Program-made: the position numbers and the translations under genes
Assembly: GCA_916610825.1 (NCBI GenBank)
Contig: OU744449.1
Span: forward strand, 13,213,520-13,277,519
Length of the DNA stretch: 64,000 nt
Reading direction: 5' to 3'
Source of the DNA: Haliclystus octoradiatus
Lineage: Eukaryota > Cnidaria > Staurozoa > Stauromedusae > Haliclystidae
The notes under the pieces: model-generated
Told to the model about the DNA's origin: nothing
The model's database searches: none
The model's input: the letters and a program-made list of their open reading frames with translations, nothing else
Shown: piece by piece, positions 40,827-53,300 of the stretch
Layout: the number at the start of each line of letters is the position of its first letter
Numbering within the stretch: the first letter of the stretch is position 1

Positions 40827-41730
40827 CGAAACGTTTTCGCAAATGCTTGTTTAAATTTTGGTCGCCTAAGATTCACTTCGATATGTTTTACAAGTGAACT
40901 GTTAAATCATTTTATTAATTAACTATATATCTAATTAGCATACTGCCATTTTTATTCAAGTTCAATCAAAATGTATAGCAAGGAAGAAATTATAAAAGAA
41001 TTTACATTTCACGAGCTTATTAGGTCCTATAAAGCCTACAAAGGCAGAACCATGAAATAATATGCTAATCATTTGATGTGTACCGAATAATATATGATGA
41101 AAACCAGCCTTAACCTCCCTACACCATATCATCGGTTGCAGCCTCTTTTTGATCAGTAATCGAGTCTGAAAACGAAATTTCATAACAATGCTATGACGTC
41201 ACAATCATTATGTCTATGCCTATTTCGTTCAAATTGCACATAAAAGAATTTACAGTTGGATAGTCTATCATAAGTATATACTGATAAAACAAGTTTGATT
41301 GTTGATTTCGTAAGACGAACAAGTAGAATCATGTTAGTGTATATAATAATGTTGTCGACTTGCTACAGTGGATTGGATTACTTGAATTGGTAAGCTATTT
41401 TTAACAATTCTTCGTTAATCGTTTCACAAACGTAAAGTCAGTTTAGAATAGTGCAGACAAAAAAAGGACGGAGCAAGAATACCCAGAATAATAGCAACAC
41501 CAAATAAAAAGGTAGGTTGAGTTGGAAAAATAGACTATATATAAAATGTTGTAGAAAGAATACAAAGAAAAAAATGAAGATAAAGAAATACGAAAGAGAA
41601 GAACAGGAAGAAGAATGAACCTTATAATGATTTAACCAACGTAAACTTAGTTTAGAATCGCGAAGAGACAAAACCACGGAGCAATAAATGCCTGGAACAA
41701 AAGTAAATAAAAAGTTAGGTTAGGTTGCAG
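40827..41730. repeat. Decayed array edge with rearranged subrepeats
   Basis: From about 40300 the monomer sequence becomes more divergent, and after about 41400 regular periodicity stops. A segment like monomer positions 780–910 (41420–41525) is followed by one like positions 660–750 (41535–41620) and then a second, more degenerate copy of the first kind (41628–41730). In a regular monomer these segments occur once each and in the other order. Divergence at an edge is expected where unequal exchange homogenises only the interior. Confidence 0.75.
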
Positions 41731-42303
41731 AGAGGCTGCCAAAATCCATTGTTGAGTTATATTTGATAGAAAAAGGCCAATATTTGGATCAATGAATCAA
41801 TCAATTACTCGACAAGCAGTTCGAAATCGGACAAAAGATCTATAATCAGCCAGACATGATGGGAAACAGAACATGAGGAACAAAATAGTTGCGAATTAAA
41901 TAAACTATCAAAACTCATAAGATAAAATAAGATATATTTGTTAACATTATTTAAATAAGAGAGAATTGACATGTTATTAATAGAAGGATTGAAATTCCAC
42001 TTAAATTATAACCATTATTATTGTTTATATAGTTTATATGATAATTAACTTGGTTACAATAGTGATTATTTTGTGCTATTTATTAACATCTGCTTTTTGC
42101 AATACGGATATATAATAATGTCTGGAAACCTATTGTTAAATTGAGTATTTGTTCTGGATGTTACTACATTATCAGGCATAATTGAAGTTCCATATATTAA
42201 AAACACGGTTACAAACAACGGAACCAACAGTAATATGTCTACATCTTACTGGAGCTAACATCAAAGAATGAATCTTAAATCATATTTTGTTGTTGATTTT
42301 ATT
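41731..42303. other. Unassigned AT-rich sequence
   Basis: Between the satellite edge and the LINE fragment. I see no ORF of note, RNA gene, or clear repeat structure. Confidence 0.5.
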
Positions 42304-43140
42304 TTAAATAGTGTGATCAACATCACCGTCTACAATTCTATTCAGCATTTTGTACACCATTCTCAGATCGGACCATACTCGACGCAATTCTAATGATTGT
42401 AGATGAAGGGCATGCGCGCGATCAACATAATTAGAAAACGTAATATGTGCTAATACGCATAGTCGTTTAGTAAATCGGTTATGTACTCTTTCACTAATGA
42501 TAATGATATATTTTACACAATTTGGATTCCAAACTTCTGTGGCACGTTTTGACTCGGTGACTACCTGAGTAAGGCTATTGGTCGAAATAAGATCGATAAA
42601 ACACTCATGGGATTTCACTTGCGGACTATAAACAGATAGTACTGGCCAGTCAATATAAGTTAAAATCTCCAACAATAAAACTTGGATAATCAGAGATCAG
42701 TAATTCTTTAAGACGTAAAATACTGTCGTAGTCATGAGTAATGGAAGTTGGAGGTGGATAATAAATATTTACAATACGGTAACGAGCACTAGATAATAAA
42801 ATATCAACAATAATTAAAGCCATATCATCCAATTCAGTTAGATAACTAATACTTAGATAATTAATAGATTAATATGGCCCTAATATTTGATTTAACCAGT
42901 AACGCAACGCCCCCGCCAGACAAAGAAGGTTTACGTTCTTTACGAAATAATTGATAAGGACTGTTTTGAATAATTATATCATTGGGTATTTTTGTGTGTA
43001 AAACATGCTTCTGTAACAGCTATATATCATAAAGTTCACTATCCAAAACAACTTGCAGTTCCGTGAGCTTGTTCACAAGAGAACGAGAATTAAAATAAAG
43101 GTATTTTAAGCTGCTAAATTCTGAAGTTGTATTTTTAGTT
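42304..43140 (-). pseudogene. Degenerate non-LTR retrotransposon (CR1/jockey-like LINE) fragment
   Basis: Reading leftward on the minus strand, three pieces of LINE ORF2 appear in order. Near 43120–42860 there is an endonuclease start with YFNSRSLVNKL and YQLFRKERK…GGGVALLV. Near 42832–42653 there is endonuclease sequence ending IVGDFNL. Near 42660–42304 comes IDWP, then FIDLISTNSLTQVVTESKR, then ATEVWNPN…RFTKRL…LRRVWSDLRMVYKMLN, the last being typical of the end of LINE ORF2. Stops and frameshifts break the frame. Nearly all of the reverse transcriptase is missing between TESKR and ATEVW (junction near 42545), so this is a dead, internally deleted copy. Confidence 0.85.
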
Positions 43141-44326
43141 TTTTTCCCAGCTTTTATTAACTAAATTAGGGTCTGTTGCAGATGCTGTTGGTTAATCATG
43201 ATTCAATTAGTTAATGCTGATAGCGATGTTAAAATAATTATCTCAATTTGACACGATGGTTCCCACACTGCCATTAAGTGTGAATCCTAGAGACTAGAAC
43301 AACTAAAAATAGAATAGAAAATTAGAATTTTTTGAGAGTTCTGGTTTGAAATTGGCACCCTCTGTCCCTTCACTTTCTGGATTAACCCCTAGGACTAAGA
43401 AGCACTTGCGTGATTTTATGCCGTGATTATATTCAAAATTGCCAACAAGAAATGATTGTTAAAAGATACATATCAAGTAAAACATCATCAACAGTTTTTA
43501 TCGTGACATTATAACATTTCTATAATGTACATACAAAGCGGGAATAAATTAGTAAATTACACACATTCTTATTTAAAATCAGTACCTTTTTCATACAACC
43601 CTTTTAGCTCTTACCCATTTACAGATATTCCATCTATTTATACTCATTTACATAATATGCATATATATATATATATATATTAATTTATCTTGTTACATCA
43701 TCTATTTTATATTTTATTACTTAAACTACTGTATTTATAAAGACATTGGTTCTGGCAAGACAACTTGTAAGAATATATCAATTCAGGGTTTGTTTTTTTC
43801 ATTGTGATGAGCTACACAATTCATCTTCATTTCTATCTCTCAAGCTATTGAAAGCTGGACGTAAGCAATGATGATATATGTGTTATTTTGTTTACTCAAA
43901 ACAATGGCCTTTGATTTTATACAGAAGACTTGCAAGATGCCTTGGTAGAATCAAGTCTGCCATTGTATACTACATCAGTAAAAAATTAAAATTGCTTTCC
44001 TTTAGCCAGCCAGCAGCTATACTCAATAAAACCAGGTAATCTCTCTGAGTCAATTAAATACATCGTTTAGATAATCCAGTCACAACTTGAAGAAGTTTAA
44101 ATGGGTTTACATCAAAACTGATCACGTCAAGAGCGATTTCCATATATTTTTTACGTAATGCTCAAATATTCTTTTTCTTCGTCGCATCGTGAATTAGTGA
44201 TATTTGGCATTATCAAACTCATGCTGGTTTAAATTTTTCTCCAGATATTCAACTGTATTTATATCTATGTCTAGATTAGTTGCATAGTAACGAATCACAG
44301 CTTTCGTGTCATGTGAATTGACCTTG
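43141..44326. other. Non-coding 3' flank of hedgehog
   Basis: AT-rich sequence downstream of the hedgehog stop codon, which may include its 3' UTR. The part nearest the LINE fragment (43141–43260) may be its further upstream remnant, but stops dominate. A (TA)n microsatellite lies at about 43660–43681. No other gene is visible. Confidence 0.5.
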
Positions 44327-47300
44327 TCAGAGGATCCCAAGTAACAAGGCCATATACTTTAATGAGCCAGGATACCAGTGAATTCCTTCTATTCTAGCTC
44401 TAAGATCCATTAACATGGGCGGTGGTAATACCCTTGCTAATAACCTCCATGGACCAAGACTAAAATGAGCCAGTTTATGGCTTGATAATGCAGCATAACA
44501 CGATGTCACTACCCCATTGACTATAATAGTCCCGTCTGCTGTCAGGGGTGCAAATGCTCCCACTCCCTTAACATAGTCTCTGCCAGTTACTTTCGATAAT
44601 ATTATCATAGTGTTGTTACTTGACAATGTCTGTACCCAATGACCAACTTGCACATCATCAGCGAATATTGAACTTAATTCATAAGCATTATATCCCGCAA
44701 AGATCAAATGATCACGTGTTAAAACGAGGCGCTGTTTCATTTCAGTTTCTATAGCAACAAAGTCAGGTACAATATCATACGGCTTACGATCCATGAACAT
44801 TATAATTTCACTTGATACCAAATCCCCATTCGATGACTGTGCTAAAACGAAGTCACCAATTTTTAGATTCTCCATAGCAACAGTTTTTCCATTGTCAAGG
44901 GTCACAATACTGTCACCAGGAAAGCATCGGTTAGCCCACGTGTCATCTGACGCATCTGGAACAAAACGAATTTAAGCATCATTTATGAGCGAATTAATCA
45001 GATAACAGAGAGATTGCTACTAGATATGGGATATTAAGGCGGGAGGTCTAGTTAATGTGGTCAAACTTGTGTTTTTTATTCAGTGGTTTTAAGATCGTTA
45101 CAGATAAATTGCTAGCGGACACCTTTAAGGCAAAATCATTTTACATATAACATCGAATACATTTCATATGATGGAAAAATAATTTATTAGCTAATCAGTC
45201 ACGTAAATAAGTTTACGGATAATGGATGGGTTGCAATGAGAGGAGCATGTTTCATTTAATTATATGATGCTTTTTATATTGATGAGCGTTTACAGCCCCA
45301 TTGCAATCTTCTAATGGGAAATGCTAAATAATGTATATATAGCTAAATGATCAGAAATGAAGTAGGCAGTTCAGTATTTTCTGAGAAAAGGAGAATTGAT
45401 ATTATTATCTTTATTAACTTTAATTGTTACTTAAAATTTTGTCCTCGTTTTAATGGCCATGTAATCATGTATAATATATGTTTTATTAAAAACAAAATGG
45501 GGGTATCTTTTTCATAATATGAAACTCGTTATAATCACTCTGTCAAATCTCAATTTGAAAAACCGAATCGTTCTATTTGCGAAGCGCAATGTAAGTTACC
45601 CCCTTGGGGAACATACTGAAGACGTCATAGTATTCTAACATAATCACGAATATCGTTGTAGCATTACAGCTGCAAGGTTACACATATTTTTTATTTTCTA
45701 GTCTCTTGTAATAACTTTGTTTATCTTATAGACACATGATGATGACGATGATGATGATGTTTGTTTGTTTCATTTATTGTCAATATATCCAAAATAAAGA
45801 TGATGATGATGATAATGGTTCTATTTTGGGAAAAAGCAGTATACTGTATTGAGTATGAAGCACACTTGCAAATACTCACGTGAGATTCACATCCCATTAT
45901 AGACTCTACATGTATCAAAATACGCGTTTCTCTTGTCTCACTAAGTACGCTTCGTATACTATTTCTCCATAAAGATATTAGGCCTGTGTTATATTTGATA
46001 AATATTAGACGCTATATGACCGTTAATTATAAGTCTTGAAATAAATTGCTCTGAATCAACGAATTTAGCTAAACATAAAGGATACCCGAGGGCATCTTTC
46101 TTTGCGATTCAACGAGGTTATTCAAATAGAACTTTGGCTGGATGACCATAAAAAAGTTCCAGATACTGAAAAAGATACTCCAAACATTTTTTCAAAAATG
46201 AAATATTAACCAAAAATAATGACAAAAAGTTTGAGTGAAAATAAGAATTTTTATAAGAAAAGTTAACAAATTGGCCAAAAGGCACAAGTTTTCATGGTAG
46301 AGAATACCACAATTATTTTTCTTCTGGACATTGATAAAGGTTATCCTTTAATATTTGAACGTCCCCGTATATCAGAAGTATGAAAGCTACCCCCCTGTGT
46401 CTGTCAGTAATAATTATTATCAAATATCTCAACCCATTAATCAACTCTCTACTATATCTACTCGATAGATATTTCGAGAACAAATACGTCATATAAAAAT
46501 TATTTTAATCACATTATATTCCCTTGTGGAACTCTTTCGTTGAAGATATTGTTTCAAGCAAAACATTACAAGCATTTAAATTTCAAATAGAAAAAACAGT
46601 CTACCAAACTTTACAAATAGTTTAAGCAGTACTATCTCACTTTTCAAATTTTAGAGAAGCTTATATCATCAAAGGTTTGTAAATTACTGTAACTTTTTGT
46701 TTGCTTGTTTTAAATCTTGTAAATTTAAGCTCATTTAGTGGCCCCCCTGTATTTAGGCACTTCATAGGTGATAATTATTTTAAACTAACTACCCTGATTA
46801 ATTTTTGACCATCAAGATAGCAAAGTTATTCCAACATTCAAAGTGGTAGTTTATATACATACAATCATCAAATTTCTAGTAGAAGCCCATACCGAAGGAT
46901 ATATAACATTTGGAAGCCGCGGGAGTAAGAGTCAGAAAGATTGCATGCAAACTTAAAAAAGGTTTAACTTGCAATTCATAATAACTAGCTATATGAGTTA
47001 ATATAAAATCTATTCTCTTGCCTGTGAAATCATTACTTCTAATTCCACACTTTCAAACAAACTAAAACTGAGCTGAACACGCGTAATTTTCTAATCTTTT
47101 CTAAAAATATTTTGATAAACAGGAAATCAATTATATGGAAGCATGCAGCCTGCTATGTAATATATAATTACGTGGTTTCTATATTTCCATATTTCCATGG
47201 CTTAAATCAGAGGAATCTTTTAATCTTTAAAGAAATATTGTACCAAGCATGGCAATTATAATGGGCGGATTTAAAAAATAATCAACATTTTTGAGATTCA

Positions 47301-50300
47301 AAAGAATTCCTCCAGCCTATCATCATAAATAATAAGTACTCATTCTAAGCTTAATTTAATGCTAATATATGTTATACGTACATAATTATAATAATGATGT
47401 GTATAACTTAAATCGTTAAACCCTTTAAGTAGCATAAAAAAGGTGCCGTCATTGAAGTATTTTCAATTCTTATATTTCTATCATGTTCTGTTCGCAAACC
47501 TACAAGCTCTGTAGTATACAGTCCCATAAAAATAACCAATCATAGAGACACTTTGACTATTATATTGCTATTGCAAATAGTCTAGAATATTCCACCGTGG
47601 TATTCTAACCAATTGGACTCGTCAAATAATAATTTGCACCGGAACTAGTTTCACGATCTTTTCGTTAATTCAGATACAAATGAAAAGAGCCTGGAACTAG
47701 CTCTGGCGCACATTTTGAAATATGTTTTTTTTTAGTCAAATTAGTTCAGAGTATCATTGTGAATAATTCCCGACTACTTCCAAAACCGATGTAATAATCA
47801 AAGTGTCCCTATGATGGGTTGATTTTTTATGGGTCTACTACACAGATTCTAGATTTGTTGTTCTGCTCTGTTATTGAGGATTCTATACCATTCAAAATGC
47901 ACCCAGGACACAAATGGAGTATTTTCTGATTGGATGAATAAGTGATAACGGAAGCATTCTCGTTCCTCCCACAAAGATACACCCATGTCTCCATCCACCT
48001 ATGACGGTTTGAGCCTTTTCGGGGGAGATGTTTTGTGAATCTGATAGGCTAACTTGCCCAATTAATAATTCGTCTATTACATATCTGTTCTCAGCTTATC
48101 AACATATAATTCGTTGGATTGCTATGAACTTTTCTACTGTTTTTAAAATTTATATAAATTGACAATGAAATTTCAAACATTTTAATAACCAAGGAAACAT
48201 GACCGTTCCCAATTACGGAGGAATCAAGCCTATAGCTTAGTAACAAATGAGGCGCTATTGAAGATTCCCTTGTTTGTAATTATTTGGATCCAACAGAAGA
48301 TCTCGATAAAATCGCTAAAATCATTGCACAATTTCAAATTATTTGTCAAATTATGTCAAAAGATAGGTGAAGTTCGAAGGATTACATCAATTTTTTATAA
48401 CTATTTCTATTTGAATAAAAGCCAAATGACGTTCTGAAATCATTAAAATGTATAGATTTGTGTTAGATCGAGGAAGGAAGTTTTGAAAAGAGTATAAGTT
48501 TCTTGTCTGCTATTTCCAAGCGTATATATCACACGGCCCCCCAAGTCATATTAGTTGTCTTCCGCTCTGGGAAAATGAAAGTTATTCAAAGAACGTTATC
48601 AATTTTACGCATTGCCAGAATTACTTATCGCCAGTAAATCTATTATTGTATAAATATTGTGGTCCATTGTCTTGCTTCCCCTCCTTTTCTGTGCCAACTG
48701 AAACTTATCGATTCAACCCATGATGATGCTAAATGTTTTGCATACGATTTCTATATAGCATAGAAGAGTCTGGAATCCTTTACCGTTAAATCCACTAAGG
48801 AAGCAAAGGAAGGCAAAAATTCATTAATATTTGACCCTTCTTTTAACATCTTGTAATCTTGTTTAAAGCTTGGAAGTTTTCAATTTACTTGAATTTAATC
48901 ATGATTTAATCTGTGGTCGATTTTAAACTATCAACTCCCGTCGTACTGTAATAGTTATAACATTGATATTTAAAACTAAAGTTTGTTTAATTTGATCGAA
49001 TTAAAATGGTAAATAATTGTTTAAACATATGAATGAAATTTATAGTTGGGTTTTTATAATTAACTTACCTGCTTTGCATGAAACGTGGACGTGAGCGTCC
49101 ACATACGCCGTGAAATCAAAGCCAGCTCTATAATAAGCCAATGCAGCAAGTTTACCATAACGTGATTTATCGCGATCTGACGTCGTAACATCTATGGCGC
49201 GTCCTTCGTAATGAAGCGAAGTGCGCTCATGCTCGCCATTTTCATCCCAAGCTTCAATAACTCTAAGTTTTACTTCACCATCCCATTCAATTTTAACTGC
49301 TTGAGCTAACGTTTGCAGCATTGATTTACATCGCTGTAAAATCCGAAAATAAACAAGAATAGATATATAAACCACAATGAAACAACACAATTATCAATAT
49401 TTAAAATATAAAAACCTTGGCCTTTTATTTAAGCGCTCCTCTCTGCTCAGCCGCAAAGAAAAAAGTTTCGCGTCATCGATTATAAGTTGCTACGATCAAT
49501 TCGTAAGTCCCAATTGCCAAGTATCCATTTCTAAGCCATGGATCAAGACATCTCCGTTTTATTGTTAAACTTTCATACATTCAAGTGGTTATTATTGTAT
49601 TATATTTGCAAAGGTTTTTTATTAATGAAAACTGTGATTACTATATATTAAATGAATACGACTCTGCGCTGTTTTGAAATCGTTCTACAGACATCAATAA
49701 CATTCCATGACATTTTGTGTCTATTTTGACTCAAAACAAATATAAATCATAACAGATCCTATTCTCATGTCTCACAGCATAGATTTATATTACTTGCTAC
49801 CAGTTATAAAAAAATTGAACATTTTTAACATGCCTTAATTAACAAAAAGAGTAATACTTCAGATGATTGAAGAAATTCTTAAATCCAGCCCAACCATTTA
49901 ATTAGTATAATTTTAATATAATGACTGATGATTTCTTGATAATATTATGTTACTCACCCTAGTCATGTATCTATCTGCGCCAGTTCTCTCGTCATCCTTG
50001 AATAATATATCAGTGGATACAACACGAACAAGTTCTTTTTTAAATCGTTTCGATCCTCTGCGAATTCGCCCTTTAATCGGTCCGCTAGCCTTTTCAGACC
50101 ATTCTTTGATGCCATGTGGTTTTAATTCGTCCAGTTGAAATGGTAGATGTTTTAAATCTTGTCGATATACACGTCGACCAGGTCCACAACCATTTACACA
50201 ATGAAATATCAATAAACTAAGAAATAAGACCAAGGCTATTCTAGAGTAATTGATGAGTTTGTAAACTACCAAGTCAACCATAGAGAATATTGAAGTGTAG

Positions 50301-50332
50301 AAATCAAGAGACCTATATCCAGTCGTAAACAT
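44327..50332 (-). CDS. hh: Hedgehog signalling protein (three exons)
   Basis: Exons: 50332–49958, 49333–49069 and 44955–44327, joined at AGG|GTGAGT…ACAG, G|GTAAGT and CCAG|AT, giving 422 aa. Residues 1–48 hold a hydrophobic signal sequence; Met18 is an equally plausible start. The mature N-terminus is CGPGRR (C49), the palmitoylation site of the family. The signalling domain keeps the zinc ligands (LHYEGRA His, AIDVTTSD Asp, AHVHVSC His) and the calcium-binding acidic stretches ([19 protein letters not shown]). The Hint domain starts at C224-F-P-G, with TRDH (T293, H296) and SCY (C366), followed by a short sterol-addition region ending near GIHWYP. Family role: a secreted, autoprocessed, cholesterol- and palmitate-modified morphogen that acts through Patched. 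Odd points: Arg rather than Gly precedes the cleavage Cys, and the C-terminal tail is short. Exon junctions fall at the usual hedgehog positions (MTR|RCK and SCKA|D). Confidence 0.96.
44956..49068 (-). other. Hedgehog intron 2
   Basis: A 4.1-kb intron with GTAAGT donor and TTCCAG acceptor. It holds (GAT)n-type microsatellites at 45737–45760 and 45799–45814 and the foldback element at 47507–47845. No other gene is visible. In other animals hedgehog introns often hold enhancers; nothing in this sequence identifies one directly. Confidence 0.7.
47507..47845. mobile_element. Foldback / long-TIR MITE-like element
   Basis: A ~339-bp segment that is an imperfect palindrome over nearly its whole length. 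The left arm begins CTCTGTAGTATACAGTCCCA; the reverse complement of the right end begins CTGTGTAGTAGACCCATAAA. Both arms then share (T)CATAG[AG]GACACTTTGA, a TATTC-rich stretch and a GGAACTAG / CTAGTTCC pair flanking the centre near 47676. It is non-coding. I cannot define a target duplication with certainty, so the superfamily is open. Confidence 0.75.
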
Positions 50333-53300
50333 TACTATCTATATAATAAGTATCTTGTTAAACGTAACTTTAGCCACTCAGCCGTTCAATTGAATGAAGC
50401 TTTCAAAACACATTCACGTATAGGTTAAAGTATATATAATTTTATTCTTTATCATATTATTATCTTTTATCATTATTTTTCTTCTTGTTTTCTTTTCTAT
50501 AATTTTCAAATTCCTTTCGTTAAACTTTTTTTGCTAAGGTATTTTTTTCTACTATTGTCTGTTGTCAGTAGAAGCCACAACTTGTGTCTTTGTTCTATAT
50601 AAATCTTACATTAATGGCTAGATATGATGTCCCTCATGCGTCTCGCATGCCAGCTATATGGTACGATATATACAGATTATCTATACATGCATAGTATGTT
50701 AGCCTACCGAAGTCAAGCCGCTTAATGTAGTTGAATTTCGCTACACTAACAATTACAGAAATATATAATAATGGTGTTATCTTTCTACCAAGAATATGTC
50801 TATTCTAATCAGTACAACTTACAATGAATTGAATTACGTCTAAAATATTAACAGAGTAGCTTCCCATTATCTGTAACTGTCCAAAATATGTTCCTTTCTC
50901 AAATAGTATCGCTCTCGTTGATCGCGCTTGCATAAATAAAACCCCTTCGTATATAGGAAGGGTCATCTGTCCACCCAATTCAAAATACCTGTAATCACAC
51001 TTGATAGCCACAATAGTAATTTTACATGTAAAAGCAACTTTATGATTGTCCCTTCTACAATAGATTTATAAAAGAACAGTACTGACTTCGCAACTGTTTA
51101 AATCAAATAATCTTAAAATCGGCATCCCATATTTCTACCAGGTAAAAAATGTTTGAGGTTGTCAGTTTAAGTTTTCTATTATAGAATATACCTATTGTTT
51201 GCCAATTGGCTAGCGCCTCGATTATGTTACTAAATTGTAGACTTTATTGATCTAATGCCTTACTGCTGTTTTCAATTTACCGTCAAGATCAAAGCAAATA
51301 GGATGATACATCGCATACTAACGGTGTTAATGTCCCATTAGGCATGTCTCTGTTTGTTATGAACTATTGATTGAGAGATCAATGATGACAAGTAAAATGT
51401 CAACGAAAATCCGAATGAGGATCAGTCAAATAGGGAATACTTGCATTGCCGACATAATATTGATTCCGGTTGCTTGATACCGAAGGATCTATACGCGATT
51501 TAGGTGGACATTTGAGTATTTTAATTTCAATAACATCAAAGTAAACGAAAGGTTTGTCCATCTTTTTGAATAAATCACGATGACTGCAGAGATGACAACG
51601 ACTATATATTTATCTGAATATTGATTAATAATAATTTAATAGCATCTTAAATTTGTTTGTCAACCTAGAAACATACCAAACATTTAAATTAGTGTTAATA
51701 AGTATATGGTCTAGCCTCAATTTATCTATACTGTGATACGTCGGATATTCTAGCTGGAAAGACTATTAAATAATAGTCAGTGCATTACAAGTCCATGCAT
51801 GGCTATGGCGTGTAGACTGTTAACGATTTCTTCTAAATTTAAGAATTTCAATTTGAATATTCCAAATTAACACGAAAACTTTTTTTGAATTTTTTTAGCA
51901 TTTGAGTCTCAGCGTTCTTGTAAATAAAAAGGTGTAACATAGCGACTACTTATAAATAATTTCTCATAAAATACGTGTGTGACATTTTGAGAAAAACATG
52001 GAATATGCTTGTGATATGAAAGAAAGAAAAACATTCTAGTCACTGATTTCTTTAGACCATTGTAAAGCTAGTGGAAAAGAATAATATCATATCCGCCCAT
52101 ATCAAGAAATTCTCCCTCGTATACACAAGTAGTATCCCCGGTAGTACCACACAGATGGCACGCTCATTGAATTGGATAATAGAACTGAAAATGGACGTAG
52201 TCAATAAATTCGCTAAATAAATCTATAAATAATCACCACGCTTTCCATAATTAAAAATACGATTTAAATCTGTTTTGCTGCTGTAAATTTTACATGCAAA
52301 GTGTTGCGTGGGGTTTATTGATTTCGCTACATTTTCAAAAAATGTCAATCTTGTAAACATTCGTCTGGGAAATAGTCAAAACAAATATTGTATAATTCTC
52401 ATCAAGGGGGTGTGACATTGCTCCAAGTGAAAATGGTGTTAGAGCTTGCTACTATGTGTGGGCACATGACGTAATCGAGGATCGAAATTCAGATATCGGA
52501 TGCTGATTTTGTGATTACTAACACCGCCGCACGCAGTGTAATAAAACGAACAAAGGATTCCATTAATAAGAAAATATGAATGGATTAGATTATTCGTGAT
52601 AATTCTCCTTACTACTTTTGCCCGTGATAGCTCTGTAAAAAAGGCAGACGTATAGCTAACTTCAAGTTAATCTATAGATAACAAATAGTTATAATCTGCA
52701 CACATTCATAGTGTGGGTGGCTTACGTGTAGACAGTGGACATTGGTACGATCACTTATAGCCAGCCTAATAGTTACACATTTTGATTATCATCATGTTTT
52801 TTATACTTTAACGGTGATTATATAGTTATGTCTCATTATGATGAAAATCGTATCATTCCTATACTAACGTGTATTTTATGTTATGATTTGTGTCGCATAA
52901 ATATATAGTAATGCAGGCAGCCCAAAACATTGACTGCTGAAATCTTCGTCTCAAATTTGTGTATGGATTATCAGGCTAGATAAAACATTGTGTTCGTTTT
53001 AACCGACAATGTAGACAATGATGGACATGTCTATCGTATCCACCAGGCGTTGGGGCTTCATCGACAGTACTCCTTGTCTCGTTTCGATAGTATTCCAGAC
53101 ATCTAGCCATCAAGGGCGTCAATCTATCTCCTATCTAATCCAAACATAGATCAGAAGTAACAATGAATTCACAGAGATGAGATTTCACAGACCACCACTA
53201 TTTTGATAACAGCTCACGTGAATCATAACAGTTATCTTGAATGATAACACAGCTATTCATAGTTATACAGATTATCAGTTAAAAACGAACCAAAGACCAA

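Larger units (their letters stand above)
19067..41430. repeat. Tandem satellite array, right segment (~1.8-kb monomer)
   Basis: This continues the left array. After completing the split monomer, copies start at 19237, 21035, 22834, 24633, 26431, 28236, 30035, 31833, 33632, 35431, 37229, 39028 and 40827 (last one partial). Lengths are 1,798 (type c, one A fewer in a poly-A run), 1,799, or 1,805 (copy 26431–28235, with a 6-bp CAGCTA duplication near 27710). Types in order are c, a, b, c, d, b', c, d, b', c, d, b and an edge copy. The copy types either side of the retrotransposon (b, then c) are in the order seen elsewhere, so the array was continuous before the insertion. No protein or RNA gene is recognisable in the monomer. 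Confidence 0.97.

Noticed and set aside
1..41430. CRISPR-like or rDNA-like array
   Set aside because: Monomers are 1.8 kb with no repeat–spacer pattern, and no rRNA-like sequence is visible. The context is a eukaryotic satellite.
44793..44975. Plus-strand ORF over the hedgehog Hint exon
   Set aside because: It is a reverse shadow of the conserved Hint coding sequence.
45721..45918. His-rich small ORF in hedgehog intron 2
   Set aside because: It is the translation of a (GAT)n microsatellite inside an intron.
46380..46790. Two similar GCCCCCCTGTAT/CTACCCCCCTGTG segments suggesting element ends
   Set aside because: The similarity is short and in direct orientation, with no matching flanks or inverted repeats.
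52430..52530. GGTGTTAG…CTAACACC inverted pair upstream of hedgehog
   Set aside because: The arms are only 8 bp with no target duplication and no further pairing, which is not enough to call an element or RNA.
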